From NCBI GenBank assembly GCA_947044405.1, contig CAMRHE010000013.1, positions 186,001 to 250,000 on the forward strand: a stretch of DNA of 64,000 nucleotides. Reading direction: 5' to 3'. The DNA is from Leptodactylus fallax (taxonomy: Eukaryota; Chordata; Amphibia; Anura; Leptodactylidae). The translations under genes and the position numbers were made by a program. The notes beneath the pieces were generated by a model, which saw only the letters and a list, made by a program, of their open reading frames with translations, made no database searches and was not told where the DNA came from. How positions within the stretch are numbered: the first letter of the stretch is position 1; each line of letters begins with the position of its first letter. Positions 1-10,592 of the stretch are shown piece by piece.

Positions 1-708
1 GCGTAACTTCAAATTCGTCACTGATTCTTGTACATTATTCTCAAGAATCTGCTGATACTGAGTTGAATCCATGCGACCCTCAACTTTAACAAGATTCCCG
101 GTGCCGGCATTGGCCACACAGCCCCAAAGCATGATGGAACCTCCACCAGATTTTACAGTGGGTAGCAAGTGTTTTTCTTGGAATGCTGTGTTTTTTGGAC
201 GCCATGCATAACGCCTTTTTGTATGACCAAACAACTCAATCTTTGTTTCATCAGTCCACAGGACCTTCTTCCAAAATGAAGCTGGCTTGTCCAAATGTGC
301 TTTTGCATACCTCAGGCGACTCTGTTTGTGGCGTGCTTTCAGAAACGGCTTCTTTCGCATCACTCTCCCATACAGCTTCTCCTTGTGCAAAGTGTGCTGT
401 ATTGTTGACCGATGCACAGTGACACCATCTGCAGCAAGATGATGCTGCAGCTCTTTGGAGGTGGTCTGTGGCTTGTCCTTGACTGTTCTCACCATTCTTC
501 TTCTCTGCCTTTCTGATATTTTTCTTGGCCTGCCACTTCTGGGCTTAACAAGAACTGTCCCTGTGGTCTTCCATTTCCTTACTATGTTCCTCACAGTGGA
601 AACAGACAGGTTAAATCTCTGAGACAACTTTTTGTATCCTTCCCCTGAACAACTATGTTGAACAATCTTTGTTTTCAGATCATTTGAGAGTTGTTTTGAG
701 GAGCCCAT
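1..708 (-). CDS. Tc1-like transposase, partial (first 236 codons)
   Basis: Open from an ATG at 706-708 on the minus strand to the window edge with no stop, 236 codons of a family that is usually about 340 aa. It would cut and paste the element at TA sites. Residues 1-120 carry the paired helix-turn-helix DNA-binding region (KKLSQRFNLSVSTVRNIVRKW in the first half and a GRPRKIS AT-hook-like linker). The catalytic domain begins with the first DDE aspartate in [12 protein letters not shown], followed by the family block TVKSGGGSIMLWGC. The second aspartate and the glutamate would lie beyond the window, so integrity cannot be judged. No frameshift or stop is visible in what is present, which suggests a fairly young copy. 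Confidence 0.85.
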   Translation of the reverse strand, partial: MGSSKQLSNDLKTKIVQHSCSGEGYKKLSQRFNLSVSTVRNIVRKWKTTGTVLVKPRSGRPRKISERQRRRMVRTVKDKPQTTSKELQHHLAADGVTVHRSTIQHTLHKEKLYGRVMRKKPFLKARHKQSRLRYAKAHLDKPASFWKKVLWTDETKIELFGHTKRRYAWRPKNTAFQEKHLLPTVKSGGGSIMLWGCVANAGTGNLVKVEGRMDSTQYQQILENNVQESVTNLKLR

Positions 709-1106
709 GATGCCACTCTTCAGAGGAGATTCAAATAGGAGAACAACTTGCAATTGTCCACCTTAAATACCTTTTCTCATGATTGGATACACCTGGCTAT
801 GAAGTTCAAAGCTCAGTGAGGTTACAAAACCAATTTTGTGCTTCAGTAAGTCAGTAAAAAGTAGTTAGGAGTATTCAAATCAATAAAATGATAAGGGTAC
901 CCAAATTTTTGCAGCAGTCAAATTTTGGTTTAATGCATATTGCACATTTTCTGTTAGTACAATAAACCTCATTTCAATCCTGAAATATTACTGTGTCCAT
1001 CAGTTATTAGATATATCAAATTGAAAAGGCTGTTGCAAACACCCAAATATTTAGAACTAAAAATGATTAAGATTAATAGGGGTGCCCAAACTTTTTCATA
1101 TGACTG
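1..1106 (-). mobile_element. Tc1-like transposon A, cut by window start
   Basis: The right part of a Tc1-like DNA transposon whose other end lies before the window. Its transposase is read on the minus strand from position 708. Its terminal inverted repeat ends near 1106 and is followed by the TA (1107-1108) expected of a Tc1/mariner target duplication. The terminus reads, going inward on the minus strand, CAGTCATATGAAAAAG. About 400 bp separate the transposase start from the terminus. A related motif (GGTACCCAAATTTTTG) recurs at about 896-912, which suggests an inner direct repeat of the IR/DR type. Confidence 0.85.
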
Positions 1107-1108
1107 TA

Positions 1109-1634
1109 TATATAGATATATAGCAAGAGTCCGGTGCACAATACCTCCAGGCAACAGAAGAGATGCACGGGCCCCTGTGGATGACTGTGGATCCTCGGAT
1201 TCTTCCAGGAGATGACAGACAGCCGATCAGGAGATGATGATGATGAGATTCCTCACAGGCAGCAAACAGTGCGACAGTGACGGTAGTAGATGCAGGCCTA
1301 ACTACCCTAACACTGAGTCTTTAACCTGCCAGCTAAACTACTAGTGCAACCGGACCTCTAACTAGCTAGTTGGCCGTCAGAAGCCTAACCTATCACTGCC
1401 CTGAACTATATATATATATGGATCCCTAACTACAGTTACTAGCTAGGTCCTGTGAGTATATAGGGGTAACACATACCTAACTATATACTCTGAAGTAAAG
1501 TGGAACAGGTGGCCCTGAAATAAGGTAGAGCAGCTTCACTAGCTGATCTCAAGGATATAGATTCTTAAATATCTACATATCTACCCCTTAGAATTACACC
1601 CACCACCCGCCCCACACCCCCCCAAAAAAAACAG
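1109..1634. other. No gene recognised
   Basis: Single-copy-looking sequence with a short TA run at about 1410-1422 and frequent CTAACTA-type motifs. I see no coding signal and no terminal repeats. Confidence 0.4.

Positions 1635-1675
<41 letters not shown>
1635..1675. repeat. Poly-C tract, 41 bp
   Basis: An uninterrupted run of 41 cytosines, preceded by shorter C and A runs and followed within 40 bp by G-rich sequence on the same strand (about 1693-1725). The minus strand is a pure G run able to form G-quadruplexes; the plus strand could form an i-motif. The exact length is uncertain because sequencing and assembly are poor in such runs. Confidence 0.9.
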
Positions 1676-1985
1676 TTAATTAAAAAAAGGAACGTGGGGT
1701 GTGTGGCTGGGGGGTTGGGGGGGAAAAAACTGCAGGGGCAGAGAAGCTAGATACATTATATACTAGTAGAAATGGCCGTTCCCTACATACTACAGTTACT
1801 TTTTCAGCAAACAAGCTGTTTTTTTTGCATATGTCCTGCAGTGACATATGTTTGGCATCTGTGCTCAAAGTTTTTTTTTCTAACAATCTAAATGGTGGTT
1901 AGCATAAGTTAGTTGCTATATATACACAGTACACATAGAAGTCTCTATATAAATATATACTGTATATGCTGCTTTTTTTTTTTTT
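1676..1985. other. No gene recognised
   Basis: G-rich then AT-rich sequence with T runs at about 1971-1987. Nothing recognisable. Confidence 0.4.
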
Positions 1986-2671
1986 TTAACATAGGCCGTT
2001 ACCTGCTGGAGTAACCCCAGTTTGAAACAAGCTCTTTTTACCTACTGATCCCCATTCCTACTCACAGCCACCTCCGCTTCTGACCTCCAGGGGAATTCGT
2101 GCATCAGTGACATGATATGGGATGCAAGAGGCCCCCTGGAGGGCAGAAGGGAAAGTGGAGGCGGCCGTGAGCAGGAATGGGGATGGGTAAGTAAGGCCAC
2201 AGGCTGTTATTATACTCCAGGGTTTCTTCAGACCCCAGAGTATAATGATTGGAGGCCAAGGGGAGATGACAAACATAAAAACTAGTCTTGACTCTCCTGT
2301 GCGCTTGCGTGACTTCCTGCTGTCTTCAGGCCTCAGAAGTGAAGTTGTGGCAGAGTTCAGGATAGGTGAGTAAGATTGTTTTTTATGTTTGTTTGTGGGT
2401 GGTGCAACGAACACCACAGGGGCCACTATGGCACATAATACTGTGAAAGAGGCCACTATGGGACATAATAGTGTGAGACATTATACTGTGTGCAGGGGCC
2501 GCTATGTGACATTATACTGCGTGGAGGGGACACGGGACATTGTAGTTTGTGTAAATGGGGCATTATACCATGTGGGGGTCAGGAAAAGGGGTGCTATGCT
2601 GTGTGGGGGTGGGGAGGCCCAAGTCAAAAGTTTGCTATGGGGCCCTGTCTTTGCTAATTACGCCCCTAGTC
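1986..2671 (+). mobile_element. hAT-like non-autonomous repeat (family 1, copy 1)
   Basis: The 3' half (about 2389-2671) is built of imperfect units of the kind GGGGCCACTATGGGACAT followed by TATACTGTGTG, and it ends in GCTAATTACGCCCCTAG. The same organisation is found at about 22160-22505, which ends GCTAGCTACGCTCCTG. That terminus resembles the right TIR of the hAT element at 47732-49441 (GCTAGCTACGCCTCTG). The left end is not clear, so 1986 is only a guess and no target duplication was identified. No transposase is encoded. Confidence 0.4.
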
Positions 2672-4394
2672 CCAGCTGAAGCAGTGCAGAATGCAACATG
2701 AATGATACACAAGACAGGAGATGTCCAGATGTCTAGGGTTAGTAATAGCAGCAGCAGTACAGTATGGGAAATGATGAACAGGCAGTTAGCAACAGTGACA
2801 TCTCATCGCCACTTTCAGGAATGGCAGATCGATTAATTGACATCAGATGGAGGTATGCTAAAATCCTCAAGGATCCATGCACAAATGTAATGTTTTCCAC
2901 ACTTGTGGAGGTAGAGAAAAATCTTGTCTACTCTGTTGTGAAATGCCACCTACCGTGTTGAATACCCTTTTTAAAAGCACACTGGAGAGTGGACAAGACA
3001 CTACACTGGTGGAAAACTGGTGCAGTTGCTGCTGATCCAAAAGTCCATGGAGTCATTGGCTCTTTAGAAAATTGTTGGAGTTCTGTCCTATTCTTCCAAT
3101 GCTGCAAAGTCTTGAGCCTCCATCATCACAGTGCTGTACTATTATAGTAATGAACGTTAACTATATACTAGGGTCCTGGGTTCAAATCTCTGACCAAGGG
3201 CAACCCTGTATTTGTTTCCTCCCATGTGCCAAAAATATACTGACAAATTGGCCTGTACAGACAACTGAGCCTTCTGGGTGTTGGGGATGGGTGCCTGTAT
3301 CGCAGCCACTAACACCACAATGCTCCCTGCGCTTTGAGTCTCTGTGAGAAAAGCGCATTGCAAATTTTTATCATTGTCATGGCTAGGAAGAAAGTGGTTA
3401 AAGGAGAATGTGCTAAGATATTTTCTAGTCTGGTTTAGTGTTTCTTTGAAAGACAACGTGGTGGCTAGCTGAAGCCTTCAGTGGTGCGAGTATAGGAGTT
3501 TATAGCACACTGTGCTAATATTGAGTTCCATTTACAATATAAACAGTATTCAAGAACCACCTAATTCCTTTTAGTGCTACTGCAGGCAACCAGTATGTTG
3601 TCTGTGTCCATATTGTGAATAGGGTCCACTTCATGACAAAAACGGACCTCTGACCACTATAAAAATATATTAATAGCTAATCCACACAGAATTGTGAACC
3701 TATTTAGATCAGCTTTTTGGGCTAAAATTCTGTAAGTTAAGATAATGTACTGTAATACCACAGTCTTTACATATATATTAAAGTATTAAAATAACAATGA
3801 TGTGTGACAAAAGGAAAAATCAGCTCTTCTTCATCTAGTAAGTAGAAACATTGACACATTATAATTATAATTAATGAAGTGTATTATCAAGTATAATATG
3901 CAAATTTAACTGATAAACCTAGACAATATCCACATTTCCTAAAAAAAATGAAGCTCATTTGCCTCTGTACTGTAAGATATCTATGACACTAAATTAAATT
4001 TTTAGATCTGTGTGCATGTATTGTAATATGCATGTGAACGGTAGTATAATTTATTACATATTGTGTTCTTGCGCAAATCAGAAAGTTTGTTCTTCTAATG
4101 AATGATTTTCAAACAAGACTTTGAAATAGTGGAAATCTGGGGGAACTCTGGAGCTGGTGATCCATCACTATGAAAGTTGGAAACCTCATGAAGGCTCCCA
4201 GGCTTGTCATTGTAAGTATTCTATTACAAGCTGCTCTATGCATTGTAATGAATTGTATTAGTAATCAGACCCCTTGGGGTTCAAGAGCCCTAGATGGTCT
4301 AATAATTACAGAAAAAAAGAAGAAATTGAAACGAAACAAAAATTCTAATCACCCCCCTTTCTCTAGAACATATATAAAAGTATAAAAAAAAAAA
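2672..4394. other. No gene recognised
   Basis: AT-rich intergenic sequence. Apart from the possible SINE fragment at about 3165-3385, I see no coding signal, tandem repeat or terminal repeats. Confidence 0.4.
3165..3385 (+). mobile_element. Possible 5'-truncated tRNA-like SINE
   Basis: Contains a B-box-like stretch (GGTTCAAATCT) after CTGG and a short block TTTCCTCCCATGTGCC that resemble the SINEs at 18811, 25085 and 58558, ending in AGCGCATTGCAAATTTTTATCA, comparable to the GCGCTG...ATATGATGG tail of those copies. Diverged and lacking an A box; could be chance similarity. Confidence 0.3.
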
Positions 4395-4612
4395 AAAAAA
4401 AGTAAAGCATTTACAGTACATATTAGGTATTCCTGTGTGGTGTGCCCTGTGTCCCACAAAAGATGCCCTATGCATACACGGAAATATAAAAAATTATGGG
4501 TGTTTAGAGTATGAAGACTCCAAAAAAATGTAAGTTTTGGATTTTTTAAAGGGTTAAAACATAAAAAAGACCATATAAGATTGGTATTCCTGGAATCATA
4601 CCAACCCATAGA
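4395..4612 (-). repeat. Fragment of the interspersed repeat split at 9290-13690
   Basis: Read on the minus strand this matches the layout of 9570-9740: a GATACCAAT..TATATGG block, TTAACCCTTTAAAAAATCC, a run leading to TTTTTTATATTTCCGTGTA and GCATAGGGC(A/G)TCTTTT. It is a diverged partial copy with no coding capacity. Confidence 0.5.
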
Positions 4613-4849
4613 ATAGAGTTGACAAGTCAGTTTGGCTGCATAGTGAACGATCTAAAAACAAAGCCCGTAAAAAAAAGTCGTGCAATGTTCGCTCATCTCT
4701 AGTTGGAGGCTTCAACAAATACAGTAGCAAGGGCTGTTGCCTTATAAAAGGCATGACAAACTGATCTCAGCCTAAGGTCTGGCAACAATACTGATCAAAA
4801 CATAAAATTAAATTCCACAAGTTGCGGAAAAGCTGTGTTTAATGTTGTA

Positions 4850-5815
4850 GAGCTAAGGCTAAGGCCACAAGTTGTGGAAACGCAGTGTAACGTCTCTGCC
4901 GTTTCGGGTCTCGGCGCCGCCCTCCGCTCGCACGCTGTGGCGAAGGAGGCGTCTTCAGCTTTGTTCTTTGTTTAAGTTTCTTGATGCTCAGTCTGAACAT
5001 GGTCCTAGTTCCCTTGCTGTGTAAAGCCACACCCGTGTAATTAGGAACATTTCTCTCTGGACTGCATAGAGTTAATCTCTTCCTGGCCTGTGTGATTGAC
5101 AGCCTGTGTACCTATCAGATCTGTGGCTGGGCCCAGACTTTCTATATACAGGATGTCATTTCTCAGCAGGTTGCCGGTTATTGCACTTGTGTTTTGCCTG
5201 CTCTCTTTATTATTTCCCTTGTTACCTGATTTTCTGACCACTGGCTTTGACTTTGACTATTCTCTTGGATTTCGATTTTGTACTGCATTGCTTGTTTGGT
5301 TCTGACCCCTTGGCTTGCTCACTCTGCTTCTGTGTTGTTTTTGTCTTGTCCTGTTCTCTGTGTCACTTACTCAGTATAGGGCTTGTCTTTGAGTTGTCCT
5401 TTTACCGTTTAGGGTAACTGAGGCAATAGGAAGGGACAGTGGCTGGGGTGAGATTATAGCTCACTTGTCTCTGTGCTTCCTCCCAGACCCTGCAGTAGTG
5501 TCAGGGTTGCTACGGTTGGCAAGACCCTTACACGCAGTGTTTTTGCCTATTGTGGAAACACAGCAGAAAAAAGTTCTGCATTTTATAGTACCAGCAAAGT
5601 GAATGAGATTCTAGTTAATCCCATCAAATGCAGGAGTTTTCCCTATACTGTAGATTTAATAAGGGAAGAAAACGCGCAGAGAAAAATACAGCAAAAACGC
5701 AATGAAAAACAAAATGCGTTTTCTTCCGCTGCATTTCTCCCGCAGCGCTTTTCACAGAAAGTCCGCAGAGATTTTAGATAATAAATTTTATGCCGCCAGA
5801 ACCGCTGAATGTCTG
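4850..5815. mobile_element. Small MITE interrupted by a solo LTR
   Basis: Sequence on both sides of the LTR at 4886-5532 (GTTGTGGAAACGCAG on the left, CGCAGTGTTTTTGCCTATTG on the right) belongs to a family also seen at 7461-7765 and 48534-48791. Shared features are an end of the form AAGGC(T/C)AAGGCC or TTAAGGCC, a GCAGCG-rich start, and an internal CAGAAAGTCC(A/G)CAGAG block. The right boundary is uncertain. Non-coding. Confidence 0.45.
4886..5532 (+). mobile_element. Solo LTR (family 1, copy 1)
   Basis: A 647-bp block that begins TGTAACGTC and ends CCCTTACA, flanked by a perfect 5-bp direct repeat CGCAG (4881-4885 and 5533-5537). TG...CA ends plus a 5-bp duplication are the signature of an LTR retrotransposon, with the length of duplication typical of Ty3/gypsy-type integration. 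No internal region, primer-binding site or polypurine tract adjoins it, so it is a solo LTR left by LTR-LTR recombination. A second copy lies at 60160-60821 with a different 5-bp duplication. Direction is inferred only from the shared alignment. Confidence 0.85.
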
Positions 5816-5867
5816 CATCCTAAAAGTTTATTTATTTATGGGTCACAAAAAATATGAATTTATGTAG

Positions 5868-5868
<1 letters not shown>

Positions 5869-5902
<34 letters not shown>

Positions 5903-5910
5903 TTAGATAG
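5869..5910. repeat. (GATA)n microsatellite
   Basis: About nine GATA units with one interruption (GTTA) near the 3' end. Confidence 0.95.
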
Positions 5911-6754
5911 TGGGCACTCAGCCAGAATCTGAGGAGAGGGAGATTGGAAGCCACTTTATATACTTTTATTATTTACAAAATAAACTTTATGTGAGCCTTG
6001 TACAGGCTGTCACAGTACTCACATGCCCTGAAGACCACTATGCCCAATCAGGTTGGTCTCTGGGCAAAACTCCGTGATCATAGCTGTCTTCTTACAGGTG
6101 ACCACGGAGTAATGCTGGGGGTGGAGGCTGGAGTGCCGATCTCCCTCTCTGATAGTGACAAACTTCATTGTGATTGCTGTGATCACAACGATCACATGCC
6201 AGGAAACCACACAGGCTGGTCTCCAAGAAAAGCTCTGAGGTCTCCACTGTCAATATACAGCGGAACCTCAGAGCTCAGTACAGGGGAGACGCGGGGGAAC
6301 AGTAGAGCAATCTGCCCATGTGCCGATTGTCATTGTGATCACTGTGACTGTGTGTTACAGCGATCACATGCCTGGAAACCACACAGAGTGCTCTCCGGGC
6401 AAAGTTCTGAGGTTTCCGCTGCCTATTGACAGTGGGACCTCAGAGCTCAGTACAGTAGGGGGGCGCAGTGGAGCAAGTTCTGCTGGACGTACCGATACAT
6501 CCTTGCAGAACAAGAGAGCCACTATCCAGACATATATACCCAACTGGCGGTCCGGAAGTGGTTAAAAACTGCTCTTCGGCAGCCAGGTTGAGAAATTGTA
6601 TTTTTCCAGGGTCAGTAATATACTGTACATTGTATTATGTTTTCTGCCCATCATTATAATGTGTAGAGCAGTTTTATTTTATTTATTGTGGTTGACAAGA
6701 GGTTACACTGGAAGGAAATGTAAGGTGTGGAAAACCACCACCCTTGTAGTTTCC
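5911..6754. other. Non-coding, with a local duplication
   Basis: No gene recognised. Holds the duplicated block listed at 6190-6480. The short open frames here are repeated too and look fortuitous. Confidence 0.4.
6190..6480 (+). repeat. Two-copy tandem duplication
   Basis: Two diverged units of roughly 120-170 bp, each starting CGATCACATGCC(A/T)GGAAACC and ending CCTCAGAGCTCAGTACAG, at about 6190 and 6361. A third, more diverged start may lie upstream near 6020. Non-coding. Confidence 0.7.
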
Positions 6755-7260
6755 TTAAAGGGAGTCTGTCAGCAGGAAAATCTGTATCAAACTCATTACA
6801 GTACATTGTAGGGCTTCTTCTACACTTTCCAGATATGCCTTTCTTATTCTGCATTGCAGCTTCATTTACATGAAAGTCAGGATTTTATTCCTATACAAAT
6901 TATCTGAAAAGGGCTCTAGGAACTTTTCTTCTTCTTTTGGGACTTCCCTCTCTGCTCTAGATAACCGCCCTTAATTACAGAAAAAGTGTGACAAAGTAAG
7001 AAATATCACTCAAGCAATGGGGGAGGAACTGGACGGCAGTTAGGGATGGTCATCTAGTGCAGAGAGCAAAGCCCTTAGCAGGAGAAGAAATGCTCTTAAA
7101 GCTATTTTCAGCTAATTTGCATAGGAATAAAATGCTGATTTTCAAGAAAATGGAGCTACAATGTAGAATAAATAAGGCATCTTTGGAAAGTGCAGAAGCA
7201 GCCCCACAAGGTGCTGTTATTAGTTTGATACTAATTTTACTGCTGACAGACTCCCTTTAA
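6755..7260. mobile_element. T2/Kolobok-type foldback MITE
   Basis: A 506-bp block bounded by TTAA on both sides (6755-6758, 7257-7260) with termini TTAAAGGGAGTCTGTCAG and its complement. The inverted arms are very long, about 170 bp, and remain alignable (for example GTATCAAACT near 6785 and its complement near 7225, and ATTCTGCATTG against its complement near 7160). TTAA target sites and TTAAAGG termini are typical of T2-type MITEs of amphibians. No transposase is encoded; the open frames inside are arm sequence. Confidence 0.8.
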
Positions 7261-7460
7261 GTAGATAACTTATAACATACCAAGATAGCTGTTAATAGGG
7301 ATTTTGATTCTCATGATGGACATTCTTTGTAAGTGCACAGTGTGTGAAATGTGCTTTAGTATGTTTTGTAAATGTTTGTTTGTGTTGACATTTTTCCCAT
7401 AAGCGTTCTGAGCAGGAACGGAACTTTTGTGACAGAGTGTTTTGTGTGCATTGTGCACCA

Positions 7461-7765
7461 TTAAGGCAGGGGCCCCATGGCAGAAACGCTGCAGCAAAAA
7501 ACACTGCATTTTACATTACCAGCAAAAAATCCCCAGCGGAAAAGCTGCGTTTACAAAAACTTTGAAAATCGAAGCATGTCATTTATACCTATGAAAATGC
7601 TGGTGTTTTCTGTATAGGTATAATAGGCACAGAAAGTCCTTAGAGGAAAACTCTGTGGACTTCCTGCAAAAAACGCTTCAGAAAAAAAGGCAATGTGTTT
7701 CCGCCATGGTCTTTTCCGCAGCGTTTTTTGGCTGCGGCTACCTATTCGGAGCCTTAGCCTTAGGA
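7461..7765. mobile_element. TTAA-type MITE, GCAGCG family
   Basis: Begins TTAAGGCAGGGGCC after a TTAA and ends GCTGCGGCTACC...GAGCCTTAGCCTTA. It shares the internal block GGCACAGAAAGTCC...CTCTGTGGACTT with 48534-48791. The right target site has decayed (TTAG). Non-coding. Confidence 0.6.
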
Positions 7766-8640
7766 GTTTCCTTCCTGTCAGTGTGCTGTCTAGGCTAGTC
7801 CATGATCTGCTCTCTAAAGTGTAGCCGTTATATCATGTCTGAAATTTTAAAAATGTTCTACCTTCCAACTACCTTGCAACCATTTTGCCAATCCTGAGTT
7901 ACCAATTTATAGACTTTTATAAATGGATTCTGCTAAATCAACAGGCATGAAACCTATTACTGATGAATGGATATTTTGCATGCGTTGAGATATGAAGTGT
8001 CATATATTGTCATTGGTTTTGTACTGTTGAATCATGCTACTGTAAAACCAAGTTCCTGCAAAAAGGTGAAAGTAGGATTTCAGAATGTGGTATATTTTGT
8101 AATATTACTAATTTAACCATTGCATGCACATAGTATCTTCACTTTGAATATATTTTTATGTGTACTATTCTAGCACAATCTAGCTCAGGTTATAATTTAG
8201 GTCTTGTACATTTGCTAATTGCTTAATTTAATATACTATGTACCTACCAAAAGAAATTGGATATAATAACTGCCCAGCATAAGCAATTATGTAACTGTTT
8301 TGTATACAGAAAAACTCACTTTTTTCTTGGTTTTGAATTGTCAAGTAAAATAACATAATCTAAAACTGAGCAAATATTCCTCTTGGCAGAACATATTCCA
8401 ATGTTTATGAAGAGTCTGTCAACGCCGACATGGAGACATAAATTGCTGAAAATAACACAATCTGCTGCACCGAGAGTAACAGAGACAGACATGTTTAGGT
8501 AGATAATCAACTCAGTTCCCAAGTTAAGGATCCCACACATTTTCATAGTAAAAAAGCAGTGTACTATATGTATATACTGTATTTATATGCCTTGTATCTG
8601 TACACATTACTGCTGTTTACAGTACTCATAAAAAAAAATT
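7766..8640. other. No gene recognised
   Basis: AT-rich sequence without tandem repeats, terminal repeats or a convincing open frame. Confidence 0.4.
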
Positions 8641-9000
8641 AAGCACAGGAAGCAAGATAAAAAACAATAATCATTTTTATTTAATCTAGGTAATAAAAGA
8701 CAATAATAAATGCATAAACATACCACCCATCCAAAAAAGAGGCCCACATAGTATAATGCTTCCAAAATATATAAATATCCTACAATTTCAAAATTATATT
8801 CCTATACGGGTAACAATATGACATTTATATATAAATACAATCAGGACCAACCCCAACATGTTTTGCCACTATGACTTCTTCCATGTTTTGGGGTGGTCCT
8901 GAATGCATTGGTCTCTATTCACCTTATACTTTGCTATACTTCATGCTATATGTAAGCTGTTATTCATATATACATAGCATATTGTTCCCAGTATAGGATT
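8641..9000 (-). mobile_element. Possible Penelope-type tail with degenerate hammerhead-like hairpin
   Basis: An AT-rich block with the same layout, on the minus strand, as the Penelope tail at 9761-10600 and the repeat at 62470-63145: a core hairpin with AAGAAG...AAAACATGTTGG followed by an A/T-rich stretch rich in TTTATT on the plus strand. Boundaries are guessed from this layout. No coding sequence. Confidence 0.35.
8843..8900 (-). ncRNA. Degenerate hammerhead-like hairpin
   Basis: The outer arms AGGACCAACCCCAACATG and CATGTTTTGGGGTGGTCCT are inverted repeats. On the minus strand the core reads GGAAGAAGTC, a small stem, then GGCAAAACATGTTGGGG: the expected CTGATGA and GAAA of a hammerhead have mutated (GAAGAA and AAAA) but the palindromic ACATGT followed by T is kept. 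Probably inactive. Confidence 0.35.
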
Positions 9001-9289
9001 ATATGTAATTGTGGGATATTTGTATATATATTGGGAACAATATGCAGACATGTAATTGACTTGGGAACCCACTGTTTCGTATGAGTAGTATGTATGTGCA
9101 TTTATTATTTTCTTTTATTACCTGTATTGCATAAAGATTATTATTGTTTTATATATTGCATTTTGTACTTGGGTTTTGGTGAGTACTGTAGGAATTGTGC
9201 GTGTGTACATTTTGGTGTATGGCTGTTTATAGTAGCAACATTTTATGGTTCTCATTAGAATTCTCAGTTATTCCTATTAATAGTCATTT

Positions 9290-9760
9290 CACAGTTCAGT
9301 TTTTTTTGTTTAACCAAATCCAACAACTTTTATATTTTTCCGTTCTCAGAGCCATATGAGGTCTTAATGTTTGCGGGACAAATTTTTTTTTCATGATGCT
9401 AACATTTATTATTCTGTACAATGTACTGGGATGCTGGAAAAAAATTCAGAATGGGGTAGATTTGAAGAAAAAGTGAATTTGTGCGACTTTCTTGTGCAGC
9501 TTCGTTTTGACAGCGTTCGCTCTACATCCAAAATGACATGTCATCTGTATTCTATGTTTCGGTACAATTCTGGGGATACCAAATTTATATGGTTATATTT
9601 ACATTTTAACCCCTTAACAAAAATCCAAAACTGTACAAAAATATATATTATTTTTAAAAGTCGCCATATTCTGACACCCGTAACTTTTTTATACTTCTGT
9701 GTACGGGGATGCATAGGGCGTCTTTTTTTTTTGCAGGACCAGGGGTACTTTTTATGATAC
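9290..9760 (+). repeat. Interspersed repeat, left half (split by Penelope insertion)
   Basis: Low-complexity repeat with the order TTTGCGGGACAAA, CTGGGATGCTG, GAATGGGGTAGATT, CCAAAATGACATG, GGGGATACCAAATTTATATGG and CCATATTCTGACACCCGTAAC. It stops at TACTTTTTATGATAC and resumes at 13198 with the same 15 bases, so the two halves were one copy. A partial copy lies at 4395-4612. The open frame through it is not thought to be a gene. Confidence 0.7.
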
Positions 9761-10544
9761 AATGTTAAAGACCAGTTAGTCTGAATACAGGAGGTCCAAC
9801 CCTGCCTATAGCTCTATCAGGATTTATATATCTAAATTTCAGGAGGGAATTGATAGAGTAGAAAATAATAAAACTTCACTTTTATTTCTTATATAAATAA
9901 AAATAAATATAAAATCGTATTAGAAAGACGAGACTCACTAGTGCTCCCAAGTGCTACCATGTGATTAGTGAAAAAGAAGGGATGAGATCACATAAATTGC
10001 ATATATAGTGTGCACTAATATTTATAGATGCCCAGAGCAGATATTAGCCCTGTTATTTTATTTTCTAATGACCATAATAATGATAGCAACATGAGTCATA
10101 TAATTAATAGCATTAGTGTCATTTAAAGGGATTGTATGAAGGGTAGCTAAAACAAACAAACAGGGAGGGGTTAAGCAAACAAAACAGGGAGCTAAGACAA
10201 ACAGACAGGGAGGGGTTCGTTTAGTATTCAGCAAAAGTCTGCCTATTGCTTCTCATAACAGCTGAGACAGCGTCTACTCTGCCTGAGGTATAAGTACAGT
10301 CTGGTGCCTCAAATAAAGCCTCAAATATATATGGACACACAGTCAGTCAGAAATGTGTGTCACCTGGCACTGAGGACTCACCAGATACACTCCACTGGCA
10401 GGTTATAGTGGAATACACCCTCAATAGGGTAATTTTGTCAGCACCCCACAGCCTCCCAGCACCCTTTCCACATACACCTCTATCTGACACCTATAGCACA
10501 CATTTTAAAAGTCTCTCCCTAAGTGCTAAAGAGTTAAAATAAAA

Positions 10545-10592
10545 CATTCCCTACATGTTTCACCAGCCATTGCTGGATCATCAGGGGACTAA
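10545..10592 (-). ncRNA. Minimal hammerhead-ribozyme-like motif
   Basis: On the minus strand: CCC, then CTGATGA (10578-10584), a stem CCAGC/GCTGG closed by a four-base loop, then GAAA (10558-10561 complement), then the palindrome ACATGT, then A and GGGA. This matches the hammerhead order: C3-UGANGA-9, stem II, G12-AAA, stem III, cleavage base H17, stem I. UCCC before the core can pair with GGGA after it (stem I). Stem III is a palindrome, so it can form only between two molecules. Penelope-like elements are known to carry minimal hammerheads of this dimer type. One extra base sits on each side of stem II, so activity is unproven. Confidence 0.55.

Noticed and set aside
9371..9757. 128-codon frame
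   Set aside because: Falls in an interspersed low-complexity repeat that continues after 13197 and has no protein-like conservation.
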